This document shows, one piece after another, positions 1 through 10,844 of a stretch of DNA of 64,000 nucleotides. How positions within the stretch are numbered: position 1 is the first letter of the stretch; each line of letters opens with the position of its first letter. The DNA comes from Chimonanthus salicifolius (lineage: Eukaryota > Streptophyta > Magnoliopsida > Laurales > Calycanthaceae): positions 40,742,314 through 40,806,313 of the forward strand of contig CM023536.1 in assembly GCA_013350335.1 (NCBI GenBank). The letters run 5' to 3'. The translations under genes were made by a program, and so were the position numbers. The notes beneath the pieces are model-generated. The model was given only the letters and a program-made list of their open reading frames with translations. It did not search any database and was not told the DNA's origin.

Positions 1-581
1 TAACAAAAATGTTGGGTTTTATAAACTCTACTTATCATAAAATTTTGCAGATTTAAATTTCATCAAAAACTATAGATTTAAACAAAATTCATATTTTTGA
101 CACTATTGCTTAATTTAATTTGTATTTAATAAAATGGTTCAAAACCTTTATTTTCAAGATTTGAAGAAATAAACTAAATAGTTATAATAAAGCCTAACAT
201 CACACATTTTTCTTAAAATTTTCTTATTTCTGAAATCGTCTAAAAATATTTATTGCTTCTCTTTCGAGGTCTTTTCGGGTAGTTTTAAATGACGTTTTCT
301 GAAAATAATGTAATACTTCATTTATAAATTAAAATCCTTGATTAAGGAAATCAATATTACTCAGCAGTAATCAGATAATTATATAGATAGTAAAAATAAC
401 ATTGATTAATGGTAAATTACTATTTTGCCCTTCCAGCTAGACGAGCTGGATCATCGAGCTTTCAAGCTCTGACTGGGCCAAACCTGGGCTTTTCGTAAAG
501 CCTTAACCGTAATCTTAAGATAAAATGGTCAAAGTATGATTTATCATACTGATTACGTCTAATCCCAGTCAGGGTATTACA
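1..581 (-). mobile_element. LTR family B, 5' (U3) end fragment
   Basis: This stretch aligns by eye with the last ~580 bases of the complete family B LTR ending at 47,366: the block around 420-581 (CCAGCT.GACGAGCTGGATCA, CCTGGGCTTTTCGTAAAGCC, GTCTAATCCCAGTC) recurs at 47,205-47,366. It ends in GTATTACA, the reverse complement of the family's 5' terminus. The sense direction of the family is taken from the TATA-like box and the TGGGCT..TAGCTCACC segment, which here puts the LTR on the minus strand. The other end is outside the window. It interrupts a Sirevirus-type LTR that resumes at 582; AAAAT (582-586) is the expected position of a 5-bp target duplication. Confidence 0.8.
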
Positions 582-1301
582 AAAATCATAAACAACCAAT
601 CTGTTGATTGAGTTTGAAACTGAGAGAGAGGAGAGACATAAACTAGGAAACACGTGGTGAAACACGTGGTGAAACCAGTTTCGTTGTCACCCCAAGATTG
701 TGATTGTTCTACGACGCCTATAAGGAGGAGCGTCGACACACATTGGGTAGGATCTTCAAGAAGCACACATCAGCGAGAAAGAGCTTCAAAGGCAACTGCT
801 TCTTAGTTTTAACTTTATTTTAAAAGCTGTGACCCGAAAGTGGATTAAAGGGATTTTCTCCGGAACTACTAAAAATCGTCTCTGGCACAGTGGTGGCTGG
901 ACTTCCAAGCCGATTGGATATGTAGAATTCCTATTATACAGTAGTGGGTGCAATTCCTAGCAGATTAAGTGAGGTGGAATTCCTCTTTTAATTATGAGGG
1001 TGTAAGTCCCCACTTAGTGAATTTGGGGATAACTCAAGGTTGAGCGAGTCCTAACATTGAATGTAAGTTGGCGAACCGAACCATTTTATATCTTGTGTCC
1101 TTGTGCAACTGGTGTTAAAGCTATTTTATTGTGTTGATTGTTTAATCACATTTCCTAACACACACTCACTTGATTCTTATATCCGCTGTGCCTAAATAAT
1201 TCAATCAAGTAATTTTAAAAAGGACCAACGATTTTAGATTGACATATTCATCCCCCTTCTAGGGTCAATCGGTGTTGTTCTAGCTCCCAAGGGAACTATC
1301 A
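582..1301 (+). mobile_element. Sirevirus-type LTR (family A), 3' part of 5' LTR
   Basis: These 720 bases match the 3' portion of the full LTR at 7,131-8,891 (shared blocks include ATCATAAACAACCAATCT, CACCCCAAGATTGTGATTG, the CACTTAGTGAATTTGGGGAT region and CAAGGGAACTATCA at the end). The LTR terminates in CTATCA and is followed two bases later by a Met-tRNA primer-binding site, so the 3' boundary is firm. Its 5' half is missing because family B sequence occupies 1-581. Confidence 0.85.
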
Positions 1302-1303
1302 AT

Positions 1304-1315
1304 TGGTATCAGAGC
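1304..1315 (+). other. Primer-binding site, initiator Met-tRNA type
   Basis: TGGTATCAGAGC lies two bases after the LTR end. This is the standard primer site of plant Ty1/copia elements, complementary to the 3' end of initiator Met-tRNA. It fixes the LTR boundary and the plus-strand orientation. Confidence 0.92.
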
Positions 1316-1368
1316 CTAGTGCTTCATACAAGGATTTAACCATCTGAGTATATCCAAGCTAGAATACC

Positions 1369-1795
1369 ATGGGAGACAATCATGCAATATCCAAACCTCC
1401 TTATCTCAATGGAACAAACTATGCCTTATGGAAGGCTAAAATGAGAAGTCTTTTTTTTTCTATAGATTCGTCGGTATGGGATATTGTAAAAACTGGGTGG
1501 CAGGAACCTATAGAAGAAAAGACGATAGGAACCACATTAACCATGTCCATGATGCCCAAACTTTATAGTTCCTGCTATGACAACTGATGGCAAAGCCATG
1601 AATACCCTTAACTGTGCAGTCTCTGATAGTGAGTATAGGTGGATCATGACCTGTAAAACTGCAAAAGAAGCATGGGAAGTTCCTGAGAGAACTAATGAGG
1701 GTACTTCAATAGTCAAGATGTCCAAACTTCAGATCCTCCAAAATCAGTTTGATACTCTGAAAATGACGGAAGATGAAGTCTTCTTTGATTTTTAT
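1369..1795 (+). pseudogene. gag: Sirevirus-type gag N-terminal remnant
   Basis: The first ATG after the primer site opens a frame starting MGDNHAISKPPYLNGTNY, with the W-K-x-K-M and VWDIVKTGWQEP motifs of plant copia gag N-termini. The frame stops at ~1,587 and the homology resumes in another frame (1,577 onward) with GKAMNTLNCAVSDSEY, CKTAKEAWEV and KLQILQNQFDTLKM. Both blocks match the gag at 52,388-52,965. At 1,796 it is cut by a family B LTR, so the rest of the capsid region and the zinc knuckles are absent. A frameshift plus truncation makes it non-functional. Confidence 0.88.
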
Positions 1796-3740
1796 TGTAA
1801 TACCCTAACCCAAATTAGGCGTAGTTTAGATTAATAAATCTTTCTTAGACCGGTTAATCTAGAAGATTTTGGTTAGGGCTTTGTGAAAAGCCCAGGTGTG
1901 GCTCAATTTGAGCTCGAAAACTCAGTGATCCAGCTTGTCCAGCTGGAGGGGCAAAACCATTTACCACTTATCATTATTATTTTATTAATTTTGTTATTAT
2001 GTGATTATTATTAGATGATATTATTCTCTTTAATCAAGGATTCCTATTTTTTATTTTAAAATAATTTTATTTTCATAAAATAGTATTTAAAACCACCCGT
2101 CAAAATCCCGAAAGGGAGAAATAAATATTTTTCAACGGTTTTTGGAATGAGATAATTTTTGAAACAAGTGTAGTATGTTAGACCATTTTAGTATGGTCTA
2201 GTTTATTCTTTCAAACCCCAAAAATGAGGACTTTAAATCGTTTTACTTAACACAAGTTAAATAACGTAAATAGTGTTAAATTATGATTTTTATTTAAATC
2301 TATTGTTTTTGTTGAGTTCTAAATCTCTAAATTTTTATAGTGATTAGAGTTTTTAAAACCCAACTTATCTGTCAAATTGGATTAAAATTTTTGAGCCTTA
2401 AAAGTATTGTTTTTAGTTAAAAATCGAGTTTTTATTAAAATAGGACCTTTTTGCAAAATCAAAAGTGTAGGAGGACTTATCTACAACCAAACCAAACCGA
2501 ACAGTGGTTTCACTATACTGGACGTCCGCAACTCTTGCATGCAGCCTCCTGCTGGCCTCCATGCATTGATCAATGGTTCTATAAAATGGCTCTTGGATCA
2601 CTGGTTTAATTCCCTTCAAATCTCATGTCTCTCTCAGTCTCTCTCAGCTGTGAAATCCAGCAACCTTTCACCCTCAATTTCTCTATTTTTCCAAAGTGTT
2701 CTTCATCGTAGCTTAAAAAGGAAGAATTTTCAAAAGTCAGATTTTCAGCCCTAGGAACTCAAGTGAAGGTAACCACTGTGTTCCTCTTTGAATTTTAGTC
2801 GGTTTAGAATCAAGAAAAACCAAATTTGGCCAAATTTTGAGCGTGTAAAACCAGTTTGAAGTTTAAGAAAAATCATGGGATTTCTTGTACCAGTGTGATT
2901 TTGGTATTAAAATCTAATGGCCTGTTAAGTTTTAAAGTTTCAAACCTCCCTATGGAAAGAGGACTCACTGAGAAGTCCATCTGACTGGTTGGATGTGAAA
3001 ATCGAATCCAGGAAATCCACTATTTCTGGATTCGTATTTCATGTGTCTCTGCCCATTACTGTCTGCTGTTGCAAACAGATGTGGAAGACGAAATTTATGC
3101 TTCGAATGGTTTGAGGGTAATCCCCCTTCGGACGATCCGAAGTTAGCCCTTCGACGTTCCGAGCTTTAGTCCGAAGCCCCGAAGCGTCCGAGGCAAGCTT
3201 TTCTCAGCCTGACGTTCCGAGTCTTGTTCGGAAGGACCGAACCTCTCTCGGACAATCCGAGCTTCACTCGGCATGATCCGAGACACACAGACCCACCCAG
3301 ACCTGTTTTTCAGATTTTTCCGTTCGAAAGGACCTTCGAACGATCAGAGGCCTGATCTTCGGATTGTCCGAAGCCAGTGACTAGTTTAGGATGGTCCGAA
3401 CCCACAGTACCTCCTCCCGAGGCTTGTTCCAAGGGACCCAGTTTTTTAGTGTAAAATCTTGTTTGATTATTGATGCATGTGATGTTTATGCCTCTAATAA
3501 ATTAAAAATGTACTAACCATCTTCTCTTATTACTATAGTGTATATACTATTGTATTCACTTCCAGGCCAACTCTATTGTCGGGCACTGAGTGACTTCAAT
3601 TCTAGGCCGACACTATATTTATCGGGCACTGAGTGACCTCGAGGCCTTACTCAACATGTCAAATCTGGTCCTATCCAGAAGACAACCGAGAAGTGACCTG
3701 AGTATCTAGACTTAATTCAATAAGTCAATCACACTGATCT
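1796..3740 (+). mobile_element. LTR family B, 3'-truncated copy inserted in gag
   Basis: Starts TGTAATACCCTAACCCAAAT and is colinear, in reverse complement, with 47,366 down to about 45,400. Shared landmarks: the CCAGCT..CCAGCTGGAG block (~1,940), ACTCACTGAGAAGTCC (~2,965), the TCCGA-rich palindrome cluster (3,115-3,430) and CGGGCACTGAGTGAC (3,579 and 3,623). A TATAAAA box at 2,580-2,586 supports plus orientation. Similarity ends around 3,740, where another LTR begins, so about 1.2 kb of its 3' part is missing. An open frame at 2,407-2,754 inside it shows no domain and is probably chance. Confidence 0.85.
3115..3430 (+). repeat. TCCGA/TCGGA palindrome cluster in LTR B
   Basis: At least ten short inverted motifs of the form TCGGA-N(2-4)-TCCGA or halves of it occur here (for example TTCGGACGATCCGAA at 3,127 and CTCGGACAATCCGAG at 3,248). 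The same cluster, similarly dense, is at 45,730-46,080 in the other B copy. The local GC content is far above the AT-rich surroundings. Confidence 0.75.
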
Positions 3741-4963
3741 AATCCACTGTACAATGATATACAAAGTTAACAAAGAACACTTGCCTTGGGCCTTAACAAT
3801 TCTTCAAAATGTGTGTTCTTCTTGTAGATGTCTCTGCGCATTCTTCCTTTAGATCAGGTCCATCTTTGTTGAGTATTGGCACAACGGAACATGGGTACTA
3901 GGATAGGGATATGACTGATTTTGAGTCCTAGAGAAACATCCTCATCTTCATCATTAATGAAGTATTGAATACATGATTATATCCTTGTTAAAGGATAATG
4001 AAGATGAAGTGATGAGGGGCTGAAAACTCTCTGATAGTTGTTCTGTATTTTCCAATGTTCAGAACTGTATTTTGAATTCAGCTAGCCATTCATTTATAAG
4101 ACTGTTTCGGAACAGTTAAGTCTCGAGGCCTCCAGGTTACCTTCGAGGCCTCAAGCATGTATTTGGTAATACAGCTCAAGATTTTTCAAATTTCAAACCT
4201 TGATTTTAGTGATATTTAGTCAAAGGCCAACTCACCAACACTCAGCACATATCTTTAGATTTGTATGTGATTGCAAATCACAGTTTGGTTTATCTCATTT
4301 CCATAATTTTATTCCATAAAATCAAATCATTAAGTGGCAATTAGAGTTTTCATAATCTTTTCAAATCAACATGAGCCTTACCAAATATGTATGAGATTGC
4401 CACCCACGTTTTTAGATTTGTTCATGACTTATGAGATGTTTGATGACTTATGAGATGACAAACAGATTTTCTATAATCTAAAAAGACCTTGTAGATTCTC
4501 CATATTTCCATAAGAATCCCAATCATGATAAGACTTAGGATTTTTTGAAATCAAAAGGACCTTTTCCCTTTTCCAGATTCTTCTTACCATATCTTGTGAG
4601 ATTTTTGGTCAAAGGGTAGAGGGACTTGAGATTTCACGCTGAAATCCAGTTGTCCTAATTTTCACTCAGATATAGACAGTCTTCGAGGCCTCGACAAAAT
4701 GCTTGAGACCTCGACGCTGAGAGTCAAACAGTTTTCATTTTTCCAATTTTATAACCATTGACTTCTAAGCAATTTTAGGCTTAACCTAAGGTCCACTAAG
4801 GTCCACTTACCTGTGTGTCAATCACATGTTCGATGTAGTCTCTTCTATGCATAGTAGATCTTCTAACATCTTCACATTCTTCCAAGGTAAGGTCCAACAC
4901 ACACGTTCACGCTCGGTCACGGAATTGACAATACATAGACTCGGTCAAACCGAGGCACGAACA
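3741..4963 (-). mobile_element. Copia-type LTR family C (antisense)
   Basis: The right edge GGTCACGGAATTGACA...GAGGCACGAACA is the reverse complement of a start TGTTCGTGCCTCGGTTTGAC, the same layout as the family A start (TGTTAGTGCCCCGACC...TGTCAATTCCATGACTCGGG) and the family E start. Internally it has four or more copies of TCGAGGCCTC/GAGGCCTC (4,122-4,150 and 4,681-4,715). The left edge is not sharply defined; it abuts truncated LTR B. I see no internal coding sequence, so it is probably a solo LTR. Confidence 0.6.
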
Positions 4964-5345
4964 CATGTCTGTACTGTGCTAAATCGAGCACTGTTGGAAA
5001 AGGGGGAAATGTCGAAAAGGTCAACTTATCGATGGAACAGACGTATCAGTGAGACAGAAAGTTTGAATTAAAAGGGACCCTTTCTGCGAAAGCGACAATT
5101 CATTCGAATCTGTCGTCCCCTCTCCTGTGAAGGTCTAGTGGTCCCTCTTTCTCCTCCCGTGACCTAAACCAGTCGATAGGACCTCTCAGAGTGATTTTCG
5201 TGCTGAAAACCATAGGGATTTCGTTCCTTCAGTCCCTAGAAGCCAGAAAATCATTGTTTCTGTGATTCTCCTAAATCAAGTTAGGTTCAGTCTTCACCTC
5301 ATCCACTCTCAAACTACTGGTTGAGGATCCCTTGTAGGAAAAACT
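4964..5345 (+). mobile_element. Sirevirus-type internal remnant before accessory ORF
   Basis: Aligns with 61,560-61,945 (shared AAAGGGGGAAATGTCGAAAA, GTGAGACAGAAAGTTT, GGTCCCTCTTTCTCCTCC, CCAGTCGATAGGACCTCTC). This segment lies upstream of the accessory ORF in both copies. No reverse transcriptase, integrase or RNase H motif is visible between the gag remnant and this point. Confidence 0.75.
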
Positions 5346-5888
5346 ATGCCTAAGAAGATGTCACCTCAGACACGTCCTAAGACCTCTGTAGAACGAGGAG
5401 AATCTAGTCGTGCTAGTCGATGGGCCAAACGAACCAAAAGGTCTGGCACTCGGTTTTGCCCAGGGTCGAGCTCTGAAAATCCTGTGTATGTTTAGGATCA
5501 ACAGGAAACCTAACCGGAGGTGGAAGAAGACCCCATTGTTGACAAAGGTGTCATCTTCGTCAAAGAGCAACGCGAAGAAATGAGAGAATATGCTGAAGAA
5601 GGGAATGGTCTTCAAATTGGTAATGAAGACCATGTCAGTATCCCCAATGATAGCAGTTAAGAGGATAGTCCCAGTTCTGAGAATTTTTGGAGAGACTTTT
5701 AGGAGGAATAAGAATACGAATATCCTTCTCAAGAAAATGTCAATCTGGGAAGAAAAGTCTTTAGACTAGAAAGAAGAATGCACTATCTTGAAAATAGTCT
5801 AGAGAGTATCCGGTTGAATGTCTTGGATTTAGTCTCCGCTGTCTCCGTCTCAGACAGAGTTCCAAACACCCCGTCTCCTCTCCTCTAG
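5346..5888 (+). pseudogene. Accessory ORF remnant of Sirevirus-type element
   Basis: A 180-codon frame starts ATG-CCT-AAG-AAG and matches, with the same start, the frame at 61,946 in the third element. It has a basic N-terminal part (SRASRWAKRTKR), an acidic middle (EVEEDPIVDKG, EEMREYAEEGNG) and a C-terminal stretch VFRLERRMHYLENSLESIRL with heptad leucines, likely a short coiled coil. It carries five in-frame stops (codons 50, 56, 105, 119, 122). Position between lost pol and the 3' LTR is where Sireviruses can carry an extra, sometimes env-like, ORF; no membrane segment is seen here, so I do not call it env. Function unknown. Confidence 0.6.
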
Positions 5889-7116
5889 CACTTCCTCAAG
5901 ATGGCTCTACTTAGGGTAGTTTTTTATGTTCTCTGTTTTTTTAAAACTATACTTTTGATATTTTGACTAAGCAGTCCATGATGTCTCCATCTCAACCATA
6001 TGTACTAATTGCACATTTTGTTTTTTAATGAAATGATATGGTCTGGTTTTGTGTGATGTGTGTATTACTGTGTTTTGTATGCTTTCTATCTCTTAGCTAA
6101 GGTTAACATGATCTGTGTTAAATAGACTAACATGCAGGCTTCAGATGAGTTGGTTTTGTATTAGCATGTTAGGAAGATAGGGATCAGGTTAAGGTGGCAC
6201 ACATTCTTGGAGAATGGGAGAGCACAAAATATGTATTGTTTAGTATCTGTCACTGGTCATGGCAGTGTAGGAAGGAGGATGTAAGCTTGAAAGAAAGTTT
6301 GGAGAAAAATGAACTTAGAGGCAGCTAAGTTTGTGAGGCAGATAATCTGGAGAAGCTAGAAAATATAACTTGCTTCATGGGGGAGATGAGTCAAGGAAGC
6401 TACAAAAGATAGTTTGGAGAATGGGAAAAGACTCTAGGGAAGCTAAGTAAATGGGCTTGTCCCATGGAAGAAATCAGCTAAACTGGAAATTAGCTTGAGT
6501 AGGAGAAAAATAAACCTTGTTGCACAAGGAAGTACATAAAACCGTGGGGGAGAACCATGAGTTGCAACAGAATTTAGTTAATCACTAAGTGCAAGAAGCA
6601 TAGAGGAAATGCTGCTGATGTCTATCTACTAAACGTTTGTCAATTGTATGACAAAATGGGGGAGAAATTAGTAGAAGTTGTAAACACTAGTCATGGGGGA
6701 GTGCATGGTAAAGCCGAAGTGCTTGGGCCTCTAGAAAGAGAGAGCCATAAAGGGGGGGAATATTATAAAGGAAATAGACATGGGGAGATTGTCTATGTTT
6801 GGAGTTTGGGAGATCAAACTCAAGAAGATTAGGGAGAAAACCTTCTCAACATTGGGTAGTGTTGCTGGCGAGGAAATCTCGTTTAGTCCTTTGATTAATG
6901 TTTTGGACTAACTCTTCTAATAATTTCTCTAGTGTTGCTTGCTTATGTACTTAAACAGGAAATCATGATTTGAAGTAAGCTGAACAAGAATATGTGAAGA
7001 CCGTAGTCTTGTTGTACCATTTGAATATGTAATTGATGTAATATTTTATATTCAAATGTAATGTAATAAGGGTGGGCTTGTAACTGAATTAGATTCTATG
7101 TTTTGTCATGAAATTG
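5889..7116 (+). mobile_element. Sirevirus-type 3' untranslated region
   Basis: Non-coding stretch from the accessory ORF to the 3' LTR, similar to 62,422-62,995. It is studded with purine tracts (CATGGGGGAGATGAG, AAAATGGGGGAGAAA, CATGGGGGAGTGC), resembling the multiple polypurine tracts described for Sireviruses. No credible ORF. Confidence 0.6.
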
Positions 7117-7130
7117 ACAAAGGGGTAGAT
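7117..7130 (+). other. Polypurine tract before 3' LTR
   Basis: GACAAAGGGGTAGAT sits immediately upstream of the LTR start. The same junction in the antisense copy reads CAAAGGGGGAGAT (29,754-29,766, minus strand), which is a cleaner polypurine tract. Confidence 0.7.
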
Positions 7131-8013
7131 TTTAAGTGCCCCGACTTTGCCAAGTCCCTGTTTGTCAATTCCATGACTCGGGAAGAAGCACTTGCTAAAA
7201 AGCTTGAAGACTTAAGATGATCAAGAATGAAGATCATGCTCCACCAGGTTCAAAACTTATCGTCATGGTAATCACAAAAACAGGTACTTGGCCATAGATG
7301 ACCTTAGGTGGTACCCACACCTTAGAGAGGACTTTGTCTAAGCTTAGTTGAACAAATGATATATCCATAAAGAAACCTAAGAGAGGAAGCTGGACAGTGA
7401 ACTTGAAAATATGGATTATGTTCACTGTCAGCTCAACCAGTCGTACTCACCAACCCCTCAGTAGAGACAGGATCGACCCATCATGGTCAAGGACTGGTCG
7501 ACCAAATTAATAGAGGTTTTGGATCAAAGAACTGTCATTCTAGATAAGCCTCTGACCGAGAGACTCGTATGCACTGACCCCTCAGTGATAAACTTAGACG
7601 ACCCCTCGTGGTCGACGACTCATCGGTATAAGACTTGTGACCTCTTGACTGTGAACTCACAAAGGCTCTTGAAGAAATAGACATATCGGTATATCATGAC
7701 CGATCGAGAGTACCAGGATCGACCCCTCGGTAAAGGGCAACAGGTTGTTTCGGGTAAGACAGGGTTCTGACTTGAACCGACTGTCAGCATGGTTTTGCCT
7801 CAGATCGAGACACTCGAATGGACCGACCTCTCGTTGCCATAACTGTTGACCCATCGGCGACACCGACCTGTCAACCGGGAAATAATAAAGCCGTTGGGAG
7901 TGAATTTAATGCGCAACGGCCGGATGGTTGAACGGTAATAAATATGAATACCAACCCATCAGTGCCACCGACATGTCGGTTCTGGACAGTCATAAAAATC
8001 GTTAAGACTCCTC

Positions 8014-8021
8014 TATAAATA
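8014..8021 (+). promoter_or_regulatory. TATA box of LTR A
   Basis: TATAAATA, in the context CTCCTCTATAAATATGAG, conserved in the antisense copies (28,862 and 33,545 regions) and decayed to CTACAAATATGAG at 51,498. It probably marks the U3 promoter, with transcription starting about 30 bases downstream. Confidence 0.55.
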
Positions 8022-8830
8022 TGAGTTTTGAGTGATCGTTTTACCATCTTCCTTGAGCTAAGGAGAGTTATATACTCTAATGAACGATCAACATTCCTCT
8101 ACTGAGAATCATAAACAACCAATCTATTGATTGTGTTTGGAAGTGAGAAAGAGATGAGGAAAATCATAAACAATCAATTTGTTGATTGAGTTTGAAAGTG
8201 AGAAAAAGAGGAGAGGCATAAACTAGGAAACATGTGGTGAAACCAATTTCTTTGTCACCCCAAGATTGTGATTGCTCTACGACGCCTATAAGGAGGAGTG
8301 TCGGCACACATTGGGTGGGATCTTCAAAAAGCACACATCAGCGAGAAAGAGTTTCAAAGGAAATTGCTTCTTGGTTTTAATTTTATTTTAAAACCTGTGA
8401 CCCGAAATGGATTAAAGGTGATTTGCTTCGGAACCACTATAAAAAACTCTAGAGCGTCTTCTCTGGCACAGTGGTGGGTGGATTTCCCAGCTGATTGGAT
8501 ACGTGGAATTCATATTCTACAGTGGTGGGTGAAATTCTTAGCCGATTAAGTGAGGTAGAATTCCTACTCTAATTGTGAGGGTGTAAGTCCCCATTTAGTG
8601 AATTTGGAGATAGCTCAAGGTTGAACGAGTCCTAACAGTGAATGTAACTTGGCGAACCGAACTACTTCATATCTTGTGTCCTTGTGCTTGTGGTGTTAGA
8701 ACTATGTTCTTGTGTTGATTGTTTAATCACATTTGCTGAAACACACTCGCTGATTGTTATATCCGCTGCGCCTAAACAAATCAATCAAGTAATTTTAAAA
8801 AGGACCAAATATTTTAGATTGACCTATTCA

Positions 8831-8844
8831 CCCCCCCCCCCCCC
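8831..8844 (+). repeat. C14 homopolymer in LTR A
   Basis: Fourteen consecutive C between TGACCTATTCA and TGCG, close to the LTR 3' end. Other copies at the same site have 5 (about 1,252), 6 (28,190, G on this strand), 16 (32,747-32,762, G) and 14 (52,244-52,257). Confidence 0.9.
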
Positions 8845-8891
8845 TGCGTGTGGGGTCAATCGTGTTGTTCTAGCTCTCAAGGGAACTATCA

Positions 8892-10439
8892 TATATATAT
8901 TATATTTAACGAGCTTAGTTTAATTCAAATTCACATTTGGTTTGGGCTTTTGAGTTGGGTTAGGCCTTATGGACTTAGGCTCATGAGCAACCTAGATTAT
9001 ACATGTACCTGATTTTTGAAATATTTAAACTTCTTAAATTTATCAAGTTCATGGATGGCATTAGTGCAACTATAAAAATTTTGAACCTGTTCTCACCATG
9101 GATCGATGTATATATCTCTTCTAACCCTATTGGGACAAGCCCATGGTGCCCCTGAAAAAGCTCATGGGCTAGACAAGGTACAAACCCACATGGCTAATGA
9201 AGCTATATTGCTTGATTTGATTCACATTCTGAAAATGGGGCAGCTAGAATCTTCTTAGTGTGTAATTTTAGTATATTCAACTTCTACATTGCGGCCAATG
9301 AAATGGAAGATTCACATCTTCTTACTGTAGCCGGTGGTCAGTGAACTACCCTCTGATTATTTATTGCCGCAAAACCAAACCACTCAACCTAAGATACTCA
9401 AAATAGTAATTTGTAGCTAAAATCATGTATTAGGTAAAAATTCCACGTAAATATTTTGTTTTATTGATGGACTCGTATCTTGGGTAACTATAACAAAAAA
9501 GCACTTCCTTCTAGCATCTATAGAGGTATCCTTATCCCACATATGAGGTGAGAACACGAAACCACCCACAAGCCTCTTTTATCACGTAAACCCGAGACCT
9601 CTATTATAATCCCACATCCTCATTCGATAAAAGTTTCATCATGTTAGATTGCTCTGTAGCACAAGAAACACAGCTCATTCCTCACTTGAAAAATAATAAT
9701 ACAATGGATGCCACCATTTATAAAATATCTAGAGTCTACAATTATCATTCTTTTACTTGTAAAATGGATAGATAACAGTAAAGAGGCAACTAAGTCAACT
9801 CTCTCCATATTTTAAGGCCTCAAATTCAGAATTTATACCGATTTGGAAAAATAGAAGTAACAACACTAAAATGGAGCTAGTGGTTTATAGCATCTTGGAG
9901 ATAGACTGTCCATTAAAAAAAAAAATCCCTACTTGTCAAATGTTCCACAGTGAGTATTTCTCACCAAAAGAGATATTTTGGGGGTGGATGACTCGACCAC
10001 ACACCAGAAGAGATAAGATGGGATTAGAAGGGAAAAGAGATTTTCATGTTCAAAGCCACTTTTTGTCTAAGATGCGTTTAATGAAACAACGAGAAAGGTT
10101 TTATTTGAGAAAGAAAACAGAGTGGATAGCTTTGCAAAGAAGATTATCAAATAGGATGTACAAACCTATTAGTTGTTCTTGGAATATGCAGAATAGAAGT
10201 CTAAAGGGAGCCCGTATTAGTTGCATAACAAGCACCTATCAAATATTTGTCTTAAATTTGCACAGCTTTCAACTTTCAAATCATATTTCTTTAAGAAATA
10301 TCCTTATCCACCAATTGGCTAACAAAGTAAACCATTAACCACCCCCACCAGCAAGGGAACCTTGGTTTACCAGTTTGACTGATTTTTCAGAAAAGCAGGA
10401 AGCAATAGGAGATGTTGACCACCTTGACTTGATTTGACT
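8892..10439. other. No gene seen; low-copy-looking AT-rich DNA
   Basis: No recognisable element or coding signal. A 155-codon open frame at 9,871-10,338 has no domain, no repeat partner and no coding-like composition that I can see, so I treat it as chance. This is downstream flank of the minus-strand MAPK pseudogene. Confidence 0.4.
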
Positions 10440-10776
10440 GCGATAATACAACCCCTTTGAAAGATATCAACAGTACTAAACACTTAATAAATATGTTAAA
10501 ACACTAGTGTCCATCACTACCACTGTTGTTGCCATTGATTATGCTGCCAATCAATGAGAATGGCTAAATTCAAATTGAGCTCCCATTTTTTGGCCTGATC
10601 CCTAGCAGTCTCTAGAATGCAGACTCATTGGGTGGGCCCAACCAGTTGCACTCATGTCGTGCAGGTCATAACTCTAAAGCTTTGATGACCTATCAATGTG
10701 AAGGAAAATACTATTTGCTTTGGGTGGTCTCTCTAACAATGTCTTAGTTGTTATTGTTATTAATACTTGGCACTTG

Positions 10777-10844
10777 TCACCTTTCATGTTCTGACAATTT
10801 TCAAGAACTGTCACCTTTCATGTTCTGACAATTTTCAAGAACTG
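10777..10844 (+). repeat. 34-bp tandem duplication
   Basis: Two adjacent identical 34-base units beginning TCACCTTTCATGTTCTGACA (10,777-10,810 and 10,811-10,844). The corresponding part of the inverted copy near 23,730-23,770 has only one diverged unit, so the duplication looks recent and local. Confidence 0.9.

Larger units (their letters stand above)
7131..8891 (+). mobile_element. Sirevirus-type LTR (family A), complete 3' LTR
   Basis: About 1.76 kb from TTTAAGTGCCCCGAC (a decayed TGTTAGTGCCCCGACC) to GGGAACTATCA. Colinear with LTRs at 28,144-29,753, 32,698-34,403 and 50,601-52,321. It has a palindrome-rich part made of GACC/GGTC motifs (7,440-7,980), a TATAAATA box (8,014-8,021), a ~60-bp tandem duplication (8,108-8,215) and a C14 tract 45 bases before the end. 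The following bases TATAT (8,892-8,896) would be the target duplication; its partner is not identifiable because the 5' LTR is broken. Confidence 0.85.

Noticed and set aside
2407..2754. 115-codon plus-strand frame
   Set aside because: Lies in LTR B across its TATA region; no domain, and not maintained in the B copy at 46.5-46.8 kb.
3655..3659. CATGT as the left target duplication of LTR C
   Set aside because: The same CATGT is native to family B LTRs at this position (45,456 region), so it is not evidence of an insertion.
5361..5732. 123-codon minus-strand frame
   Set aside because: Antisense shadow of the accessory ORF, whose plus frame is shared with 61,946.
5346..5888. Envelope-like gene
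   Set aside because: Position fits, but no signal peptide or membrane segment is visible, so the name is not supported.
9135..9180. AGCCCATG...CATGGGCT inverted repeat as a terminator or element end
   Set aside because: Isolated, no repeat partner or element context.
9871..10338. 155-codon open frame
   Set aside because: No domain, no splice or promoter context that I can see, and no conserved copy; treated as chance in a flank of a pseudogene.
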